Positions 53,180-62,382 are shown, counted from the first letter of the stretch. The stretch: DNA of 64,000 bases from an uncultured Chitinophaga sp. (GCF_946479755.1 NZ_CAMLHC010000006.1:186001-250000); one strand, 5' to 3'. Numbers and translations are program-made. Notes: a model not told the origin generated them from the letters alone.

Positions 53180-53221
53180 ATTAATAGTTGACAAATGAGT
53201 GAATGCATTTGTACTATTAAT
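53180..53221 (-). promoter_or_regulatory. 42-nt inverted repeat upstream of the tiny-gene pair
   Basis: ATTAATAGT and ACAAATG (53180-53188, 53191-53197) pair with CATTTGT and ACTATTAAT (53206-53212, 53213-53221), giving 9 and 7 bp separated by a two-base bulge, with an 8-nt loop. There is no T run and the A/T content is high, so it is not a normal terminator. It lies 11 nt before the start codon, fitting an operator dyad or a 5' leader hairpin that controls translation. Confidence 0.7.
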
Positions 53222-53274
53222 ACCTGTTTCCGGAAATGATCACCCGGAAAACCAGCAATATTTTTCAGAAGATA

Positions 53275-54033
53275 TCACCATATAAGGTCCACCAGGCTCT
53301 CGGCGCCGCTCAGGTTCAATGTGGTGATGTTGCAATACAGGCAGGAGAAGGATGCCAGTTTTTTCAGTCCCCGGATGTTTACGGCAGAAAGCAGGTTGTT
53401 ATCTGCGGAGAAAGTCACCAGCTGCGGAAATTCCGTGAGATTTAAACTGCCGGCTATTTTGTTTTTTCTGAGAAGCAATGATTCCAGTTTCGGACAACCG
53501 CTGATCCTGAGATCAGTAATGTTGTTTTCGGAAAGGTTGAGTTCTTTTAGTTCCGGGTAGTTATTAATCTCAATTTTGGTAAGCTGGTTGTAATTGAGGC
53601 TTAACATGGTCAGCTTTCTGAACTCGCTGATGTCGATACTGGTAAGCCTGTTGCCGGTCATGGATAAATGTTCAAGATTCGTACAGCCTTTAATATTCAG
53701 GCTTTCGACATCGCTTCCTACAAGATAGAGGCGTTTCAGGCTCAGCATCCCTTGCAGGTCCACCTGCCTGATCTTGTTTTTATAAGTGCCGAATTCTTCC
53801 AGGTTGCTGAAACTCTTTATTCCTTCCATGGAAGAAAAGGCGGTTTCTTCCAGGTATAATTTGGTCACCTTCCGGGCTTCTGCCACCTGTATCTCCCCAT
53901 CGTTGTTGGTATCTATCTTTTTTTTGAGAAGCGCTTCCTTGAAATGAGGATCGGGGAAGTTGACAATCTGGGCCTGGGCGAGAGAAAAGCTCAGTGTTAA
54001 CAAAATGAAGCCCGGTAAAAACTTATGTAACAT
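53275..54033 (-). CDS. Secreted leucine-rich-repeat protein
   Basis: 252 residues with a Sec signal peptide (FILLTLSFSLAQAQ). After an NFPDPHFKEALLKKKID start typical of bacterial LRR proteins and an EF-hand-like DTNNDGEIQVAE stretch (residues 41-52), there are about seven LRR units of 20-22 residues (LKRLYLVGSDVESLNIKGC, LTMLSLNYNQLTKIEINN, LKELNLSENNITDLRISGC and similar). Such proteins bind peptides or glycans on the outside. A terminator is not clearly seen after its stop. It is 10 bp downstream of the stop of the gene at 54044, so both are probably cotranscribed. Confidence 0.85.
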   Translation of the reverse strand: MLHKFLPGFILLTLSFSLAQAQIVNFPDPHFKEALLKKKIDTNNDGEIQVAEARKVTKLYLEETAFSSMEGIKSFSNLEEFGTYKNKIRQVDLQGMLSLKRLYLVGSDVESLNIKGCTNLEHLSMTGNRLTSIDISEFRKLTMLSLNYNQLTKIEINNYPELKELNLSENNITDLRISGCPKLESLLLRKNKIAGSLNLTEFPQLVTFSADNNLLSAVNIRGLKKLASFSCLYCNITTLNLSGAESLVDLIW

Positions 54034-54043
54034 GGGGAAAGTT

Positions 54044-54643
54044 TTAAAGCTTAATATTTACGGTCTGGCCTTCTGATGTAATCTCCACGAAGTCCTTTAC
54101 AAGATCGTTGGTTTCGTAGAACAACTTAAAATCTTCGTATATAGGCCGGGAGTAAGAGGTGATGGCTTGTCCGTATACGTTATAGCCAACGGAAGTAGCG
54201 GTGCCTACCTGGTTCCACATTTCCTTCATTTTACCCTGGCGGACCATGGTTTGCAGGTAGTATTTCCCGGGTTTTAAATTCCGGAATTCAAAGCTGCCGT
54301 CTTTATCGGAGGCTTTTGTAACCACCCGGTAGGAATAAGCCTGCGGCGACATCATGGCCAGCGATTTCCCTTTTTTATTTTTTTTCTGTAGTGCGTACCA
54401 TTCGTCAAAATAAGGGGTACAGGGGAAAAGCGTTACCACAATTCCCAAATAGGTGTTGTCCGGGTTTCGTTGTTTCTTTTTGACGACACCGCGCAAGGTG
54501 GCCGTGCCGTTATTCAGCATCTCGTCCGCCTGCTGGCTGTTAAAGGTCGCAGCAGGGAACACGGGTACAGGCTCCTGTGCGTGGAGAAGAAGGCCGGACC
54601 AAAGCAGGCAGCCGGCCGACAGAACAAGAAGTTTGCTTCTCAT
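54044..54643 (-). CDS. Secreted protein with carboxypeptidase-regulatory-like region
   Basis: 199 residues with a Sec signal peptide (LSAGCLLWSGLLLHAQ). The middle has the type of sandwich seen in carboxypeptidase-regulatory-like domains: LRGVVKKKQRN, DNTYLGIVVTLFP, DKDGSFEFRNLKPGKYYLQTMV. The function is unknown. The protein begins the unit with the LRR gene and is divergent from the gene at 54760. Confidence 0.75.
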   Translation of the reverse strand: MRSKLLVLSAGCLLWSGLLLHAQEPVPVFPAATFNSQQADEMLNNGTATLRGVVKKKQRNPDNTYLGIVVTLFPCTPYFDEWYALQKKNKKGKSLAMMSPQAYSYRVVTKASDKDGSFEFRNLKPGKYYLQTMVRQGKMKEMWNQVGTATSVGYNVYGQAITSYSRPIYEDFKLFYETNDLVKDFVEITSEGQTVNIKL

Positions 54644-54759
54644 AACATCAATTTCCCTGTAAAATAGTCATTACTTTGGAGCTGTCAGCCAGCTGAAAAC
54701 AGCTATTTTCATCGGGCCGTAATTTCCTGTCTTCGTTTAAAAACATCAATAACCGCGCT

Positions 54760-55140
54760 ATGGACGCTTCTAATAACACCTATGATCCGGAAAATCCTTC
54801 TTTATACTGGAAAGAGGTATACCGTAATCCGGAGAACCTGGTAGTGATCAGGTTTGCTAACCCTACTACTACGACCAGGTATGTTTGGATAGAACCAACG
54901 GCATATTCATTGGAACTTGAGCCGAATACTGAATACAAGTTATTTACGCACGAGAAGCAGTTTACTATCGAGTATGATTCGGATAGTCAGTTTACGTTAT
55001 GGCTGGATCATTCGTTTGGCTTTATGTTGTATAAAAAGATTATAAAAGGGGAATCAGAAGCGTGGGAGTTGGACATTGACTTGTCAGCTAATCAATTCCC
55101 TCCGGATTTTTCGATCCGCAGACCCGGTGCGAATGAATGA
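54760..55140 (+). CDS. Uncharacterised small protein
   Basis: 126 residues without signal peptide or membrane segment. It is rich in Tyr, Phe and Trp, with short beta strands (ENLVVIRFANPTTTTRYVWIEPTAYSL is split here: ENLVVIRFANP and YVWIEPTAYSLEL), an overall all-beta look and an acidic charge. No family is recognised. It is divergent from the secreted-protein gene and converges on the second tRNA-Asp, with a terminator in between. Confidence 0.65.
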   Translation: MDASNNTYDPENPSLYWKEVYRNPENLVVIRFANPTTTTRYVWIEPTAYSLELEPNTEYKLFTHEKQFTIEYDSDSQFTLWLDHSFGFMLYKKIIKGESEAWELDIDLSANQFPPDFSIRRPGANE

Positions 55141-55192
55141 CCGGGCCAATTTTCAACTTGGGCCGGCACCCGGGATAATCGGCTAAAAAAAG

Positions 55193-55220
55193 AAAAGCCC
55201 GCTCATAGAGCAGGCTTTTT
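55193..55220. terminator. Terminator shared by tRNA-Asp and the gene at 54760
   Basis: AAAAGCCCGCTC pairs with GAGCAGGCTTTT (one pair is G-U on the minus strand) around a 3-nt loop, with T tails on both strands. Confidence 0.8.
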
Positions 55221-55229
55221 GCATTTCTG

Positions 55230-55303
55230 CGGACTGGACGGGACTCGAACCCGCGACCTCCGCCGTGACAGGGCGGCATTCTAACCGACTGAACTACCAA
55301 TCC
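55230..55303 (-). tRNA. tRNA-Asp (GTC), second copy
   Basis: A 74-nt cloverleaf identical to the one at 24590-24663, same strand, anticodon GTC. Identity stops at the gene edges (77 bases in all), so the flanks differ. Confidence 0.96.
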
Positions 55304-55377
55304 TTTCCAAAAAAAATCGCCGTTGACCAGCTATCTTTCTGTGTCCCAAGACGTTGTGTTGTTCCGTTTTGGGATTG

Positions 55378-55410
55378 CAAAGATAGCAACAAAGTTCCCA
55401 ATTAAGCAAA
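55378..55410 (-). promoter_or_regulatory. Promoter of second tRNA-Asp
   Basis: On the minus strand TTTG (55410-55407), exactly 21 nt, and TATCTTTG (55385-55378): a perfect Bacteroidota promoter, 75 nt upstream of the tRNA. Confidence 0.85.
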
Positions 55411-55473
55411 TCTTTTTTAAAAAAAATTTTCAGCACTATCTTTACACCCGATCTTTAACCAATTAAACTAATT

Positions 55474-56427
55474 ATGCAATTCCTGGATTTCGAAAAACCT
55501 ATCGCGGATTTATATGAGCAGCTGGCGAAGCTGAAGGAGAATGGTGAAAAATCCGGGGTAGATGTTTCTGCTACTGTAAAGGAATACGAGCAGAAAATTG
55601 AAGACACCCGTCTCAACATCTACACCCATCTCACCGCCTGGCAGCGTGTACAGCTCAGCCGCCATCCGGATAGGCCCTATACTTTGGCGTATATCGAAAA
55701 AATGTGCACCAATTTTATGGAACTGCACGGCGACCGGAATGTGAGAGACGACAAAGCCATGGTAGGTGGCTTTGCTGACCTGGATGGAGAAACCGTGATG
55801 TTTATCGGTCAGCAGAAAGGGGTGAACACTAAAATGCGCCAGCTCAGGAACTTTGGTATGGCCAACCCTGAAGGCTACCGCAAAGCGCTCCGCCTCATGA
55901 AACTGGCGGAAAGATTCAACAAGCCCATTGTTACCCTCATTGATACTCCCGGCGCTTATCCGGGCCTGGAAGCGGAAGAAAGAGGCCAGGCAGAGGCCAT
56001 CGCCCGCAACCTCTTTGAAATGGTGAAACTCCGTGTGCCGGTTATCTGCATTATCATCGGCGAAGGCGCCTCTGGTGGCGCACTGGGCATCGGTATCGGC
56101 GACCGCGTGTTAATGCTGGAAAACAGCTGGTATACCGTTATCTCTCCGGAAAACTGCTCCACCATCCTCTGGCGTAGCTGGAACTTCAAGGAGAAAGCAG
56201 CGGAAGAGCTGAAACTCACTTCCGACTACATGAGCCAGTTTGGCCTGGTAGACGGCCTTGTCCGCGAACCGCTGGGCGGCGCCCATGTAAACCCGGATGA
56301 AATGGCTGGCATTCTGAAGACTAAAATCAAAGAAACACTGGCTGAACTGAAGAAAATCGATCCGGATGTACGTATAGAGCAGCGGATTGACAAGTTCTCC
56401 CGCATGGGTTTTTACGAAGAACACTAA
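55474..56427 (+). CDS. accA: Acetyl-CoA carboxylase carboxyltransferase subunit alpha
   Basis: 317 residues, the full family length. It contains the [14 protein letters not shown] start, the AHGDRN-like [10 protein letters not shown] stretch, the oxyanion region [18 protein letters not shown] and the characteristic [21 protein letters not shown], as well as [17 protein letters not shown]. It carries the alpha-subunit half of the transferase that moves carboxyl from biotin to acetyl-CoA in the first step of fatty acid synthesis, and pairs with AccD (unlinked). A terminator separates it from dapA. Confidence 0.98.
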   Translation: MQFLDFEKPIADLYEQLAKLKENGEKSGVDVSATVKEYEQKIEDTRLNIYTHLTAWQRVQLSRHPDRPYTLAYIEKMCTNFMELHGDRNVRDDKAMVGGFADLDGETVMFIGQQKGVNTKMRQLRNFGMANPEGYRKALRLMKLAERFNKPIVTLIDTPGAYPGLEAEERGQAEAIARNLFEMVKLRVPVICIIIGEGASGGALGIGIGDRVLMLENSWYTVISPENCSTILWRSWNFKEKAAEELKLTSDYMSQFGLVDGLVREPLGGAHVNPDEMAGILKTKIKETLAELKKIDPDVRIEQRIDKFSRMGFYEEH

Positions 56428-56449
56428 AAAAAATTTAGAGATCACAATA

Positions 56450-56495
56450 AAAAATTCGAATTTCGGCCTTCGGAATTCGAATTTTTATTTTTTTC
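56450..56495 (+). terminator. Terminator after accA
   Basis: AAAAATTCGAATT (56450-56462) pairs with AATTCGAATTTTT (56474-56486) around an 11-nt loop, followed by ATTTTTTTT. Confidence 0.85.
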
Positions 56496-56509
56496 CCGTA
56501 AAAACACAC

Positions 56510-57385
56510 ATGGAACAGTTAAAAGGCACCGGGGTGGCTTTAGTAACACCCTTTAAAGCAGATGAAAGCATAGATTGGAATGCTTTGGAAAACCTGATCA
56601 ATTATGTAATTGATGGCGGCGTAAACTACGTGGTGACTTTAGGTACCACCGGCGAAACGCCCACGCTTTCTGCAGACGAGAAGCTGGATTTGATGAAATT
56701 CACTTTCGAAAAGGTGTCGAAGCGGGTGCCGGTAGTGGTTGGCATCGGCGATTATAATACCCGTGATGTGGTAAAAAGACTGGAAAAATGCCCGCTGGAC
56801 GAGGCGGCTGCCATCCTCAGCGTGGCGCCTTATTACAGCAAACCTACACAGGAAGGGATCTATCAGCACTATAAAACCATTGCAGCCGCTTCTCCGAAGC
56901 CTATTATCCTCTACAACGTGCCCGGCCGTACCGGTCGCAACATGACTGCCGATACCACGCTGCGCCTCGCGCACGACGTGGAGAACATCGTGGCCATGAA
57001 AGAAGCTTCCGGCGATATGGCGCAGTGCATGCAGATCATCCAGGGCAAACCGGACGGTTTCCTCGTGATCAGCGGCGACGACGCGCTGGCCCTGCCTCAG
57101 CTGGCCTGCGGCATGGACGGTGTGATCTCCGTGGCGGCTAACTATTTTGCGAAAGACTTCTCCGCACTGGTGAAAACAGCGCTGGAGAACAACTATCCGG
57201 CTGCCCGCGCACTCCACTACAAGATGATGCAGGGCTTCGACCTGATGTTCTCCGAAAACAATCCTGCGGGCATCAAAGGTTTCCTGGCGCAAGCCGGCAT
57301 CATCGGAAACTATTTCCGTCTGCCGGTGCTCCCCGCTACTGATGCGCTTTACCGTCAGATTGGTGAATACCTGAAACAGTACTAA
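56510..57385 (+). CDS. dapA: 4-hydroxy-tetrahydrodipicolinate synthase
   Basis: 291 residues from the ATG at 56510 (MEQLKGTGVAL), preferred because family members begin there; the upstream extension overlaps accA and its terminator. Motifs: LGTTGETPTLS with the Thr pair that binds pyruvate, YNVPGRTGRN with the active Tyr, and the Schiff-base lysine in MKEASGD. The enzyme condenses pyruvate and aspartate semialdehyde at the start of the lysine/diaminopimelate route, needed for the cell wall. It has its own terminator hairpin at the 3' end. Confidence 0.98.
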   Translation: MEQLKGTGVALVTPFKADESIDWNALENLINYVIDGGVNYVVTLGTTGETPTLSADEKLDLMKFTFEKVSKRVPVVVGIGDYNTRDVVKRLEKCPLDEAAAILSVAPYYSKPTQEGIYQHYKTIAAASPKPIILYNVPGRTGRNMTADTTLRLAHDVENIVAMKEASGDMAQCMQIIQGKPDGFLVISGDDALALPQLACGMDGVISVAANYFAKDFSALVKTALENNYPAARALHYKMMQGFDLMFSENNPAGIKGFLAQAGIIGNYFRLPVLPATDALYRQIGEYLKQY

Positions 57386-57403
57386 CCAGCGTATAAAAGA
57401 ATG

Positions 57404-57447
57404 TAAAAGACGAATGGCGAAGGATTTTCCTTCGCCATTCGTCTTTT
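57404..57447. terminator. Bidirectional terminator between dapA and rnz
   Basis: AAAAGACGAATGGCGAAGG and its complement pair over about 19 bp around a 5-nt loop, ending in TTTT on both sides; it reaches into the rnz stop codon. Confidence 0.92.
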
Positions 57448-58354
57448 ATACGTAGTAGGTAACACCCTCTTCCGCGATGTCCGTGGCCGCAAATACCGGC
57501 CTCGTTTCTTCAAGGAAAGGTTGTAAATCCGTGTATTTAGAAGAAAAATGCCCGATCAGCAGCCTTTTGGCGGCGGCTGCGGCGGCCAGGGAGGCCGCCT
57601 GCACGGTGGTGCTGTGGTAGCGCTCTGCCGCGCGGGTCTCCAGGTCATGCAGGTAGGTGGTTTCATGATAGATCAGGTCGGCGTCCTGCAGCACAGGAAG
57701 CAGGCCGGTATCGTAGATGGTATCGGCGCAATACACATACCGCTTGCCTTTGGCAGGAGGGAGGGTCACCCAGTCGTTTTTGACGATGGTGCCGTCTTTT
57801 CGCACATAATCGGCGCCTTCCTGCAGTTTACCATAGTAGGAGGCGGGGATTTCGTAGGCCCGGGCCTGTTCCGGGATCAGTTTCCGCTTCTTTTTCTGCA
57901 TGGTAAAGGAGAAACCAAAACAGGAAATGCGGTGCTGGGTAGGAAAACAACGTACGGTGAGCTCCTTGTCTTCGAGGATGATACCGCTGTAACCCGGTTG
58001 CAGGGGTACAAAAGACAGCTCATAATGCAGTTGGGTGCCGGAGCAGTCCAGCTGTAGCTGGATAATAGGTTCCAGCTCCGGTGGCGCATATACGCTGAGG
58101 GGTTCAGTCCTCCCCATCAGGCTGAGGGTATTCAGCAGGCCGATCAGCCCGAAGTAATGGTCACCATGCAGGTGGCTGATAAAAATATACCGGATTTTAC
58201 TGCGTTTGATGCGGTATTGGGCGATGCGAAGCTGTGTGCCTTCGCCACAGTCGACCAGCAGCAGCTGCTCATCACAGGTAACGATCTGTGCGGTGGGGTG
58301 TCTGTCCAGCGTGGGGATCGCTGAGTTATTACCTAATATTGTTACTGCAAACAT
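57446..58354 (-). CDS. rnz: Ribonuclease Z
   Basis: 302 residues, the usual size of the short form. Metal-binding motif HLHGDHYFG, the YVYCADTIYD strand with another metal Asp, and GHFSSKYTD for the final His, all in place. The enzyme processes the 3' end of tRNA precursors without encoded CCA, which fits the tRNAs in this window. A STAS protein gene lies upstream on the same strand (73 bp before the start). The start is preceded at 58360 by a perfect 10-bp palindrome GAAACGTTTC, a possible operator. Confidence 0.96.
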   Translation of the reverse strand: MFAVTILGNNSAIPTLDRHPTAQIVTCDEQLLLVDCGEGTQLRIAQYRIKRSKIRYIFISHLHGDHYFGLIGLLNTLSLMGRTEPLSVYAPPELEPIIQLQLDCSGTQLHYELSFVPLQPGYSGIILEDKELTVRCFPTQHRISCFGFSFTMQKKKRKLIPEQARAYEIPASYYGKLQEGADYVRKDGTIVKNDWVTLPPAKGKRYVYCADTIYDTGLLPVLQDADLIYHETTYLHDLETRAAERYHSTTVQAASLAAAAAAKRLLIGHFSSKYTDLQPFLEETRPVFAATDIAEEGVTYYV

Positions 58355-58359
58355 AATGT

Positions 58360-58369
58360 GAAACGTTTC
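58360..58369. promoter_or_regulatory. GAAACGTTTC palindrome
   Basis: This perfect 10-bp palindrome lies six bases upstream of the rnz start. Its AACGTT centre is that of LacI-family operators, but no such regulator gene is near. Confidence 0.3.
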
Positions 58370-58427
58370 GCAACCTGCTTCTGGCCCTAACCCTGACGGC
58401 TAAAGGCGGAAACAAGGCCGCTTTTTA

Positions 58428-58802
58428 TCAATCCAGTCCGTTCAGGAGCTCTCTCTCCAGTTCTTCCATCATCACCAGGTCTATGGCTTCGGCCATAGTG
58501 GGCGCGATGTTCAGCATGTCGCCGCCTTCCGCTTTCAGTTCCTTTGTTAATGCACTGTTAACGCCGGTAAGCGCGCAGGAGCGGCCTTTGTCATAAATAT
58601 TTTGGTATACTGTTAAAATGGCTTGAACGCCCGCAGGGTCGTTTTTTTCGACCAATGTCAGGTCCAGTATAAGATTGCGGGTCTCCAGCTCCGGCAGGGA
58701 GTCGAGCGTGGAAATCAGTTCGGCTGACAAATTAGCATCCAAAGCAGGTTCTTCAGGACAAAAAACAACAATTTTTTCTTTGGTATCAATTTTGAATTTC
58801 AT
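58428..58802 (-). CDS. STAS domain protein (anti-sigma factor antagonist type)
   Basis: 124 residues. The STAS fold is suggested by the order of strands and helices: VVFCPEEPALDANLSAELI, RNLILDLTLVEKNDPAGVQAILTVYQNI and DMLNIAPTMAEAIDLVMM. In place of the usual DFSGVRYIDSSGL signature, the loop reads LTLVEKNDPAGVQA, so the phosphorylatable Ser appears to be missing. It precedes rnz on the minus strand and may be cotranscribed. Likely role: switching of an anti-sigma partner, or a structural STAS; unresolved. Confidence 0.8.
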   Translation of the reverse strand: MKFKIDTKEKIVVFCPEEPALDANLSAELISTLDSLPELETRNLILDLTLVEKNDPAGVQAILTVYQNIYDKGRSCALTGVNSALTKELKAEGGDMLNIAPTMAEAIDLVMMEELERELLNGLD

Positions 58803-59109
58803 GCGTTGGACGTTGTTTTATACATTTAGTTAAAAAAATCAATTTAAAGAGGGAAACCCAGCCTATTAAAAACTAAAATAAAAAGGAGATCAAAAACAAA
58901 AGCCGCTTTTTCCTCGTAAGTAATTTTGAATGCTATCCCCGCTTCACCACAAAAATAAATCTTATACTATTAAAGTGTAAGTTGTTTAAGTGCAAAAAAG
59001 GAATAACTTCATCTAAAGTAAATAGCGTGATAATCTAAGTTCAGAATTATTCGTTATTATTGTATAAGCAAGCCCCCGTAAGGGTTTTTGATCATTTAAT
59101 ATTCTCACA
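58803..59109. other. 307-bp divergent intergenic region
   Basis: It contains promoters for the STAS-rnz unit (minus) and clpC (plus). I see A/T-rich tracts and a CCCCCGTAAGGGTTTTT hairpin-like stretch just before clpC (about 59071-59088), but no clear -33/-7 pair. No coding frame is credible here. Confidence 0.5.
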
Positions 59110-61644
59110 ATGGACCAGAATTTTTCACCGCAAGTTAAGGAGATCATTTCGTTCAGCAGAGAGGAAGCTTTACGCCTGGGGAATGATTTCATCGGTACTG
59201 AACACCTGCTGTTAGGTATTATCCGCGAAGGCGAAGGCACGGCCGTAAAGATTCTGCAAGCTTTAAACGTAGACCTGTACGAATTACGTAAAGAAGTAGA
59301 ATTAGCTGTTAAAGATAAGACTGGAAAGAATATTGCAAATATTAACAGTCTACCCCTGACCAGACAGGCTGAGAAAGTCATCCGGGTGACGGTACTCGAA
59401 GCAAAAGCGCTCAAAAGCGCCACTGTGGAAACCGAACACCTCATGCTTTCCATACTCAAGAACAAGGAAAACGTTTGTACTCAAATCTTACAACAATTTG
59501 ACGTGGATTACGATACTTTTAAAAACGAACTGGGCTTTGTAAAATCTGCCGATCCCAAATCCGAATTCGATGATCCGGGTGAAGAGGAGTTCGAAGATGA
59601 ACGCAAGAGTTTTGCATCCAAAGCCAAACAGACCAACACCAAATCCAAGACACCTGTACTGGATAACTTTGGCAGGGACATCACCAAGCTCGCCGAAAGC
59701 GGCAGCCTGGACCCGATAGTAGGCCGCGAGCAGGAAATTGAACGCGTTTCTCAGATCCTGTCCCGTCGTAAAAAGAACAATCCCATCCTGATCGGTGAGC
59801 CCGGCGTGGGTAAAACAGCCATCGTGGAAGGCCTCGCACTGCGCATCGTGCAGCGTAAAGTGTCCCGCGTACTGTTCGACAAACGTGTGGTAAGCCTCGA
59901 CCTCGCAGCCTTGGTGGCCGGTACCAAATACCGCGGCCAGTTCGAGGAAAGGATGAAAGCGATCATGAATGAACTCGAAAAGAACAGGGACGTGATCCTG
60001 TTCATCGACGAAATCCATACCATCGTAGGCGCAGGCGGCGCTTCCGGCTCCCTGGACGCCTCCAATATCTTTAAGCCCGCCCTCGCAAGAGGTGAGCTCC
60101 AATGCATCGGCGCCTCCACCCTGGACGAATACCGCATGTATATCGAAAAAGACGGCGCGCTGGACCGCCGTTTCCAGAAAGTAATGGTAGAACCACCCAG
60201 CGTGGATGAAACCATACAGATCCTCAACAACATCAAGCCCCGTTATGAAGAATACCATAACGTAAGCTACTCCGACGCAGCCATCGATGCCTGCGTGAAA
60301 CTGAGCGACCGCTACATGACCGACCGTCTGCTGCCCGACAAGGCCATCGACGTGCTGGATGAAGTAGGCGCCCGCGTTCACCTCAAAAACATCAATGTGC
60401 CGCAGAATATCCTCGATCTGGAAAAACAGATAGAAGATATCAAACAGGAGAAAAATAAAGTCGTTAAAAGCCAACGCTTCGAAGAAGCCGCCGCACTGCG
60501 CGATACTGAAAAGAAACTGGGTGAAGACCTGGAACGCGCAAAAGCCATGTGGGAAGAAGAAGTGAAGCATAAACGCTACCCGATCGATGAAGAAGCCATC
60601 GCGGAAGTAGTGAGCATGATGACCGGTATCCCCGTTAAAAGGATGGTACAGGCCGAAACTGAGAAACTGCGCCGCATGGGCGAAGACCTCAAAGGCGCCG
60701 TGGTGGGACAGGACGATGCTATCAGCAAAGTCACCAAAGCCATCCAACGTAACCGCGTAGGCCTGAAAGACCCGAAAAAACCAATCGGTACCTTTATCTT
60801 CCTCGGTCCGACCGGCGTAGGTAAAACCGAATTGGCCAAATCACTGGCCCGCTACATGTTCGACTCCGATGAGGCCCTCATCCGTATCGATATGAGCGAA
60901 TACATGGAGAAATTCTCTGTAAGCCGCCTCATTGGCGCGCCTCCGGGCTACGTAGGCTACGAAGAAGGTGGCCAGCTGACCGAAAAAGTCCGCCGCAAAC
61001 CTTACTCCGTGATCCTGCTCGATGAAATCGAGAAAGCACACCCGGATATCTATAACCTCCTGCTGCAGGTACTCGATGACGGTATCCTCACTGATGGCCT
61101 CGGCCGTAAAGTGGACTTCAAAAATACCCTCATCATCATGACCTCCAACATCGGCGCCCGCCAGTTGAAAGACTTCGGTGCCGGCGTAGGCTTCACCACC
61201 TCCGCAAAGGCCATGAGCGAAGAAGAAAACACCAAATCAGTGATCGAAAAAGCACTGAAACGGACCTTCTCCCCGGAATTCCTGAACAGGATCGATGATG
61301 TGATCATCTTTAACTCCCTGAGCAAAGAACACATCTACACCATCATCGATATCACCATGAAGAGCGTACTCAAACGCCTCAACAACCTGGGCTTCAGCCT
61401 GGAACTGACAGACGAGGCCAAAGGCTTCCTGGCAGACAAAGGCTACGACCAGCAGTTCGGCGCAAGACCGCTCCACAGGGCCATCCAGAAATACCTGGAA
61501 GACCCGCTGGCAGAAGAAATCCTCAATATGAACATCCATGATGGCGATATCCTCGTCGCTGACCTCGACAAGGAAAACCAGAAACTGGTGTTCACCCTGA
61601 AGAACAACTCTTCTAAAAGCAAATCAGAAAAATCTGAAGCGTAA
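59110..61644 (+). CDS. clpC: ATP-dependent Clp protease ATP-binding subunit ClpC
   Basis: 844 residues. Two Clp_N repeats at about 1-150 ([22 protein letters not shown] and [17 protein letters not shown]), AAA domain 1 with Walker A GEPGVGKT, a UVR segment at about 440-480 ([23 protein letters not shown]), AAA domain 2 with Walker A GPTGVGKT, the family [33 protein letters not shown] region (given in parts: [17 protein letters not shown] and [14 protein letters not shown]), and the ClpB-D2 end. ClpC unfolds proteins for ClpP and takes part in stress and quality control. A strong terminator follows the stop. Confidence 0.98.
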   Translation: MDQNFSPQVKEIISFSREEALRLGNDFIGTEHLLLGIIREGEGTAVKILQALNVDLYELRKEVELAVKDKTGKNIANINSLPLTRQAEKVIRVTVLEAKALKSATVETEHLMLSILKNKENVCTQILQQFDVDYDTFKNELGFVKSADPKSEFDDPGEEEFEDERKSFASKAKQTNTKSKTPVLDNFGRDITKLAESGSLDPIVGREQEIERVSQILSRRKKNNPILIGEPGVGKTAIVEGLALRIVQRKVSRVLFDKRVVSLDLAALVAGTKYRGQFEERMKAIMNELEKNRDVILFIDEIHTIVGAGGASGSLDASNIFKPALARGELQCIGASTLDEYRMYIEKDGALDRRFQKVMVEPPSVDETIQILNNIKPRYEEYHNVSYSDAAIDACVKLSDRYMTDRLLPDKAIDVLDEVGARVHLKNINVPQNILDLEKQIEDIKQEKNKVVKSQRFEEAAALRDTEKKLGEDLERAKAMWEEEVKHKRYPIDEEAIAEVVSMMTGIPVKRMVQAETEKLRRMGEDLKGAVVGQDDAISKVTKAIQRNRVGLKDPKKPIGTFIFLGPTGVGKTELAKSLARYMFDSDEALIRIDMSEYMEKFSVSRLIGAPPGYVGYEEGGQLTEKVRRKPYSVILLDEIEKAHPDIYNLLLQVLDDGILTDGLGRKVDFKNTLIIMTSNIGARQLKDFGAGVGFTTSAKAMSEEENTKSVIEKALKRTFSPEFLNRIDDVIIFNSLSKEHIYTIIDITMKSVLKRLNNLGFSLELTDEAKGFLADKGYDQQFGARPLHRAIQKYLEDPLAEEILNMNIHDGDILVADLDKENQKLVFTLKNNSSKSKSEKSEA

Positions 61645-61670
61645 GTAAAACAACGCATATAATTATCCAC

Positions 61671-61704
61671 AAACGGCTGCCCGTAAAACGGCAGCCGTTT
61701 TTTA
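61671..61704 (+). terminator. Terminator after clpC
   Basis: AAACGGCTGCC and GGCAGCCGTTT (11 bp perfect) with an 8-nt loop are followed by TTTTATT. Confidence 0.92.
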
Positions 61705-61754
61705 TTGCCTTCGCACTTTTGTCTTTTCTACTGCTGCTACGACCCTCTGCCGCC

Positions 61755-61980
61755 TCCGGCCTTTGCGCTAAGCCACCGCTCCGAACCACCGCCTTTAGCC
61801 CTCGTGCTAAGCCATCGCCCCAAACCTCCAGCCTCTAGCCCTCGCGCTAAGCCATCGCTTCGGACCTCCGCCTCTAGTCTTTCGCTAAGCCACCGCCTCC
61901 GGACCTTCGGCATCTGGCCCTCTCGCTAAGCCACCGCTCACCGCCTCCGGCCTCGCGCTAAGCCACCGCTCCAAAACGCT
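61755..61980. repeat. Degenerate GC-rich tandem repeat, about 39-bp unit, six copies
   Basis: The core GCTAAGCCAYCGC recurs at 61767, 61806, 61846, 61884, 61924 and 61957, spaced 39, 40, 38, 40 and 33 bp, joined by variable CCTCCGGCCTC-like pieces. The unit starts soon after the clpC terminator and is much richer in G/C than the sequence behind it. The short reading frame that crosses it is an artefact of the repeat. Confidence 0.75.
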
Positions 61981-62382
61981 GCCGCAATCACCCCTTTCTC
62001 ACATGAAAATGTTAACCAGCCGTTTTTCAAGATAAGTTGATGGCTTGCGGCCGCTTTCCGTTGCCCTGCCTGCATTTCGGAATCGATCTTCAAACCCTTT
62101 CCCCGCCAGAACTACAGGGATAAGAAATATTAATAAAATATAAAATATAGCATAATAGTGTCATTTTTAGAATTTTTATAATACATACTTTTGTCACATA
62201 AAATAATATCTACCTCTATTATTTTTTGTATAATAATTAGATATGAATCTATATATTATATATATTATAAAATTGCCTATATCTTTATCCTGACTTCCTT
62301 ATAACCGAACACACAGAAATAATACTGTCCGCCCCATGCGCGGCCTACTGGAAGATCGTTTTAACTATTTATCCTTATACCA
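61981..62382 (+). promoter_or_regulatory. AT-rich leader ahead of the fibre-like gene
   Basis: This 402-bp region has no gene. From about 62120 onwards it is very rich in A/T with many TATA and TTTT tracts. TAnnTTTG elements occur at 62186-62193 (TACTTTTG) and a weaker TATCTTTA near 62279; no convincing -33 partner lies upstream. A transcript from 62200 would have a leader of about 180 nt. Confidence 0.35.

Noticed and set aside
59488..60747. 419-codon minus-strand frame inside clpC
   Set aside because: Antisense of a strongly conserved clpC; its residues show no domain and follow the reversed codon pattern.
61705..61929. 74-codon plus-strand frame in the GC-rich repeat
   Set aside because: Its translation (Pro/Ser-rich, with LSHR units) merely reflects the tandem DNA repeat.
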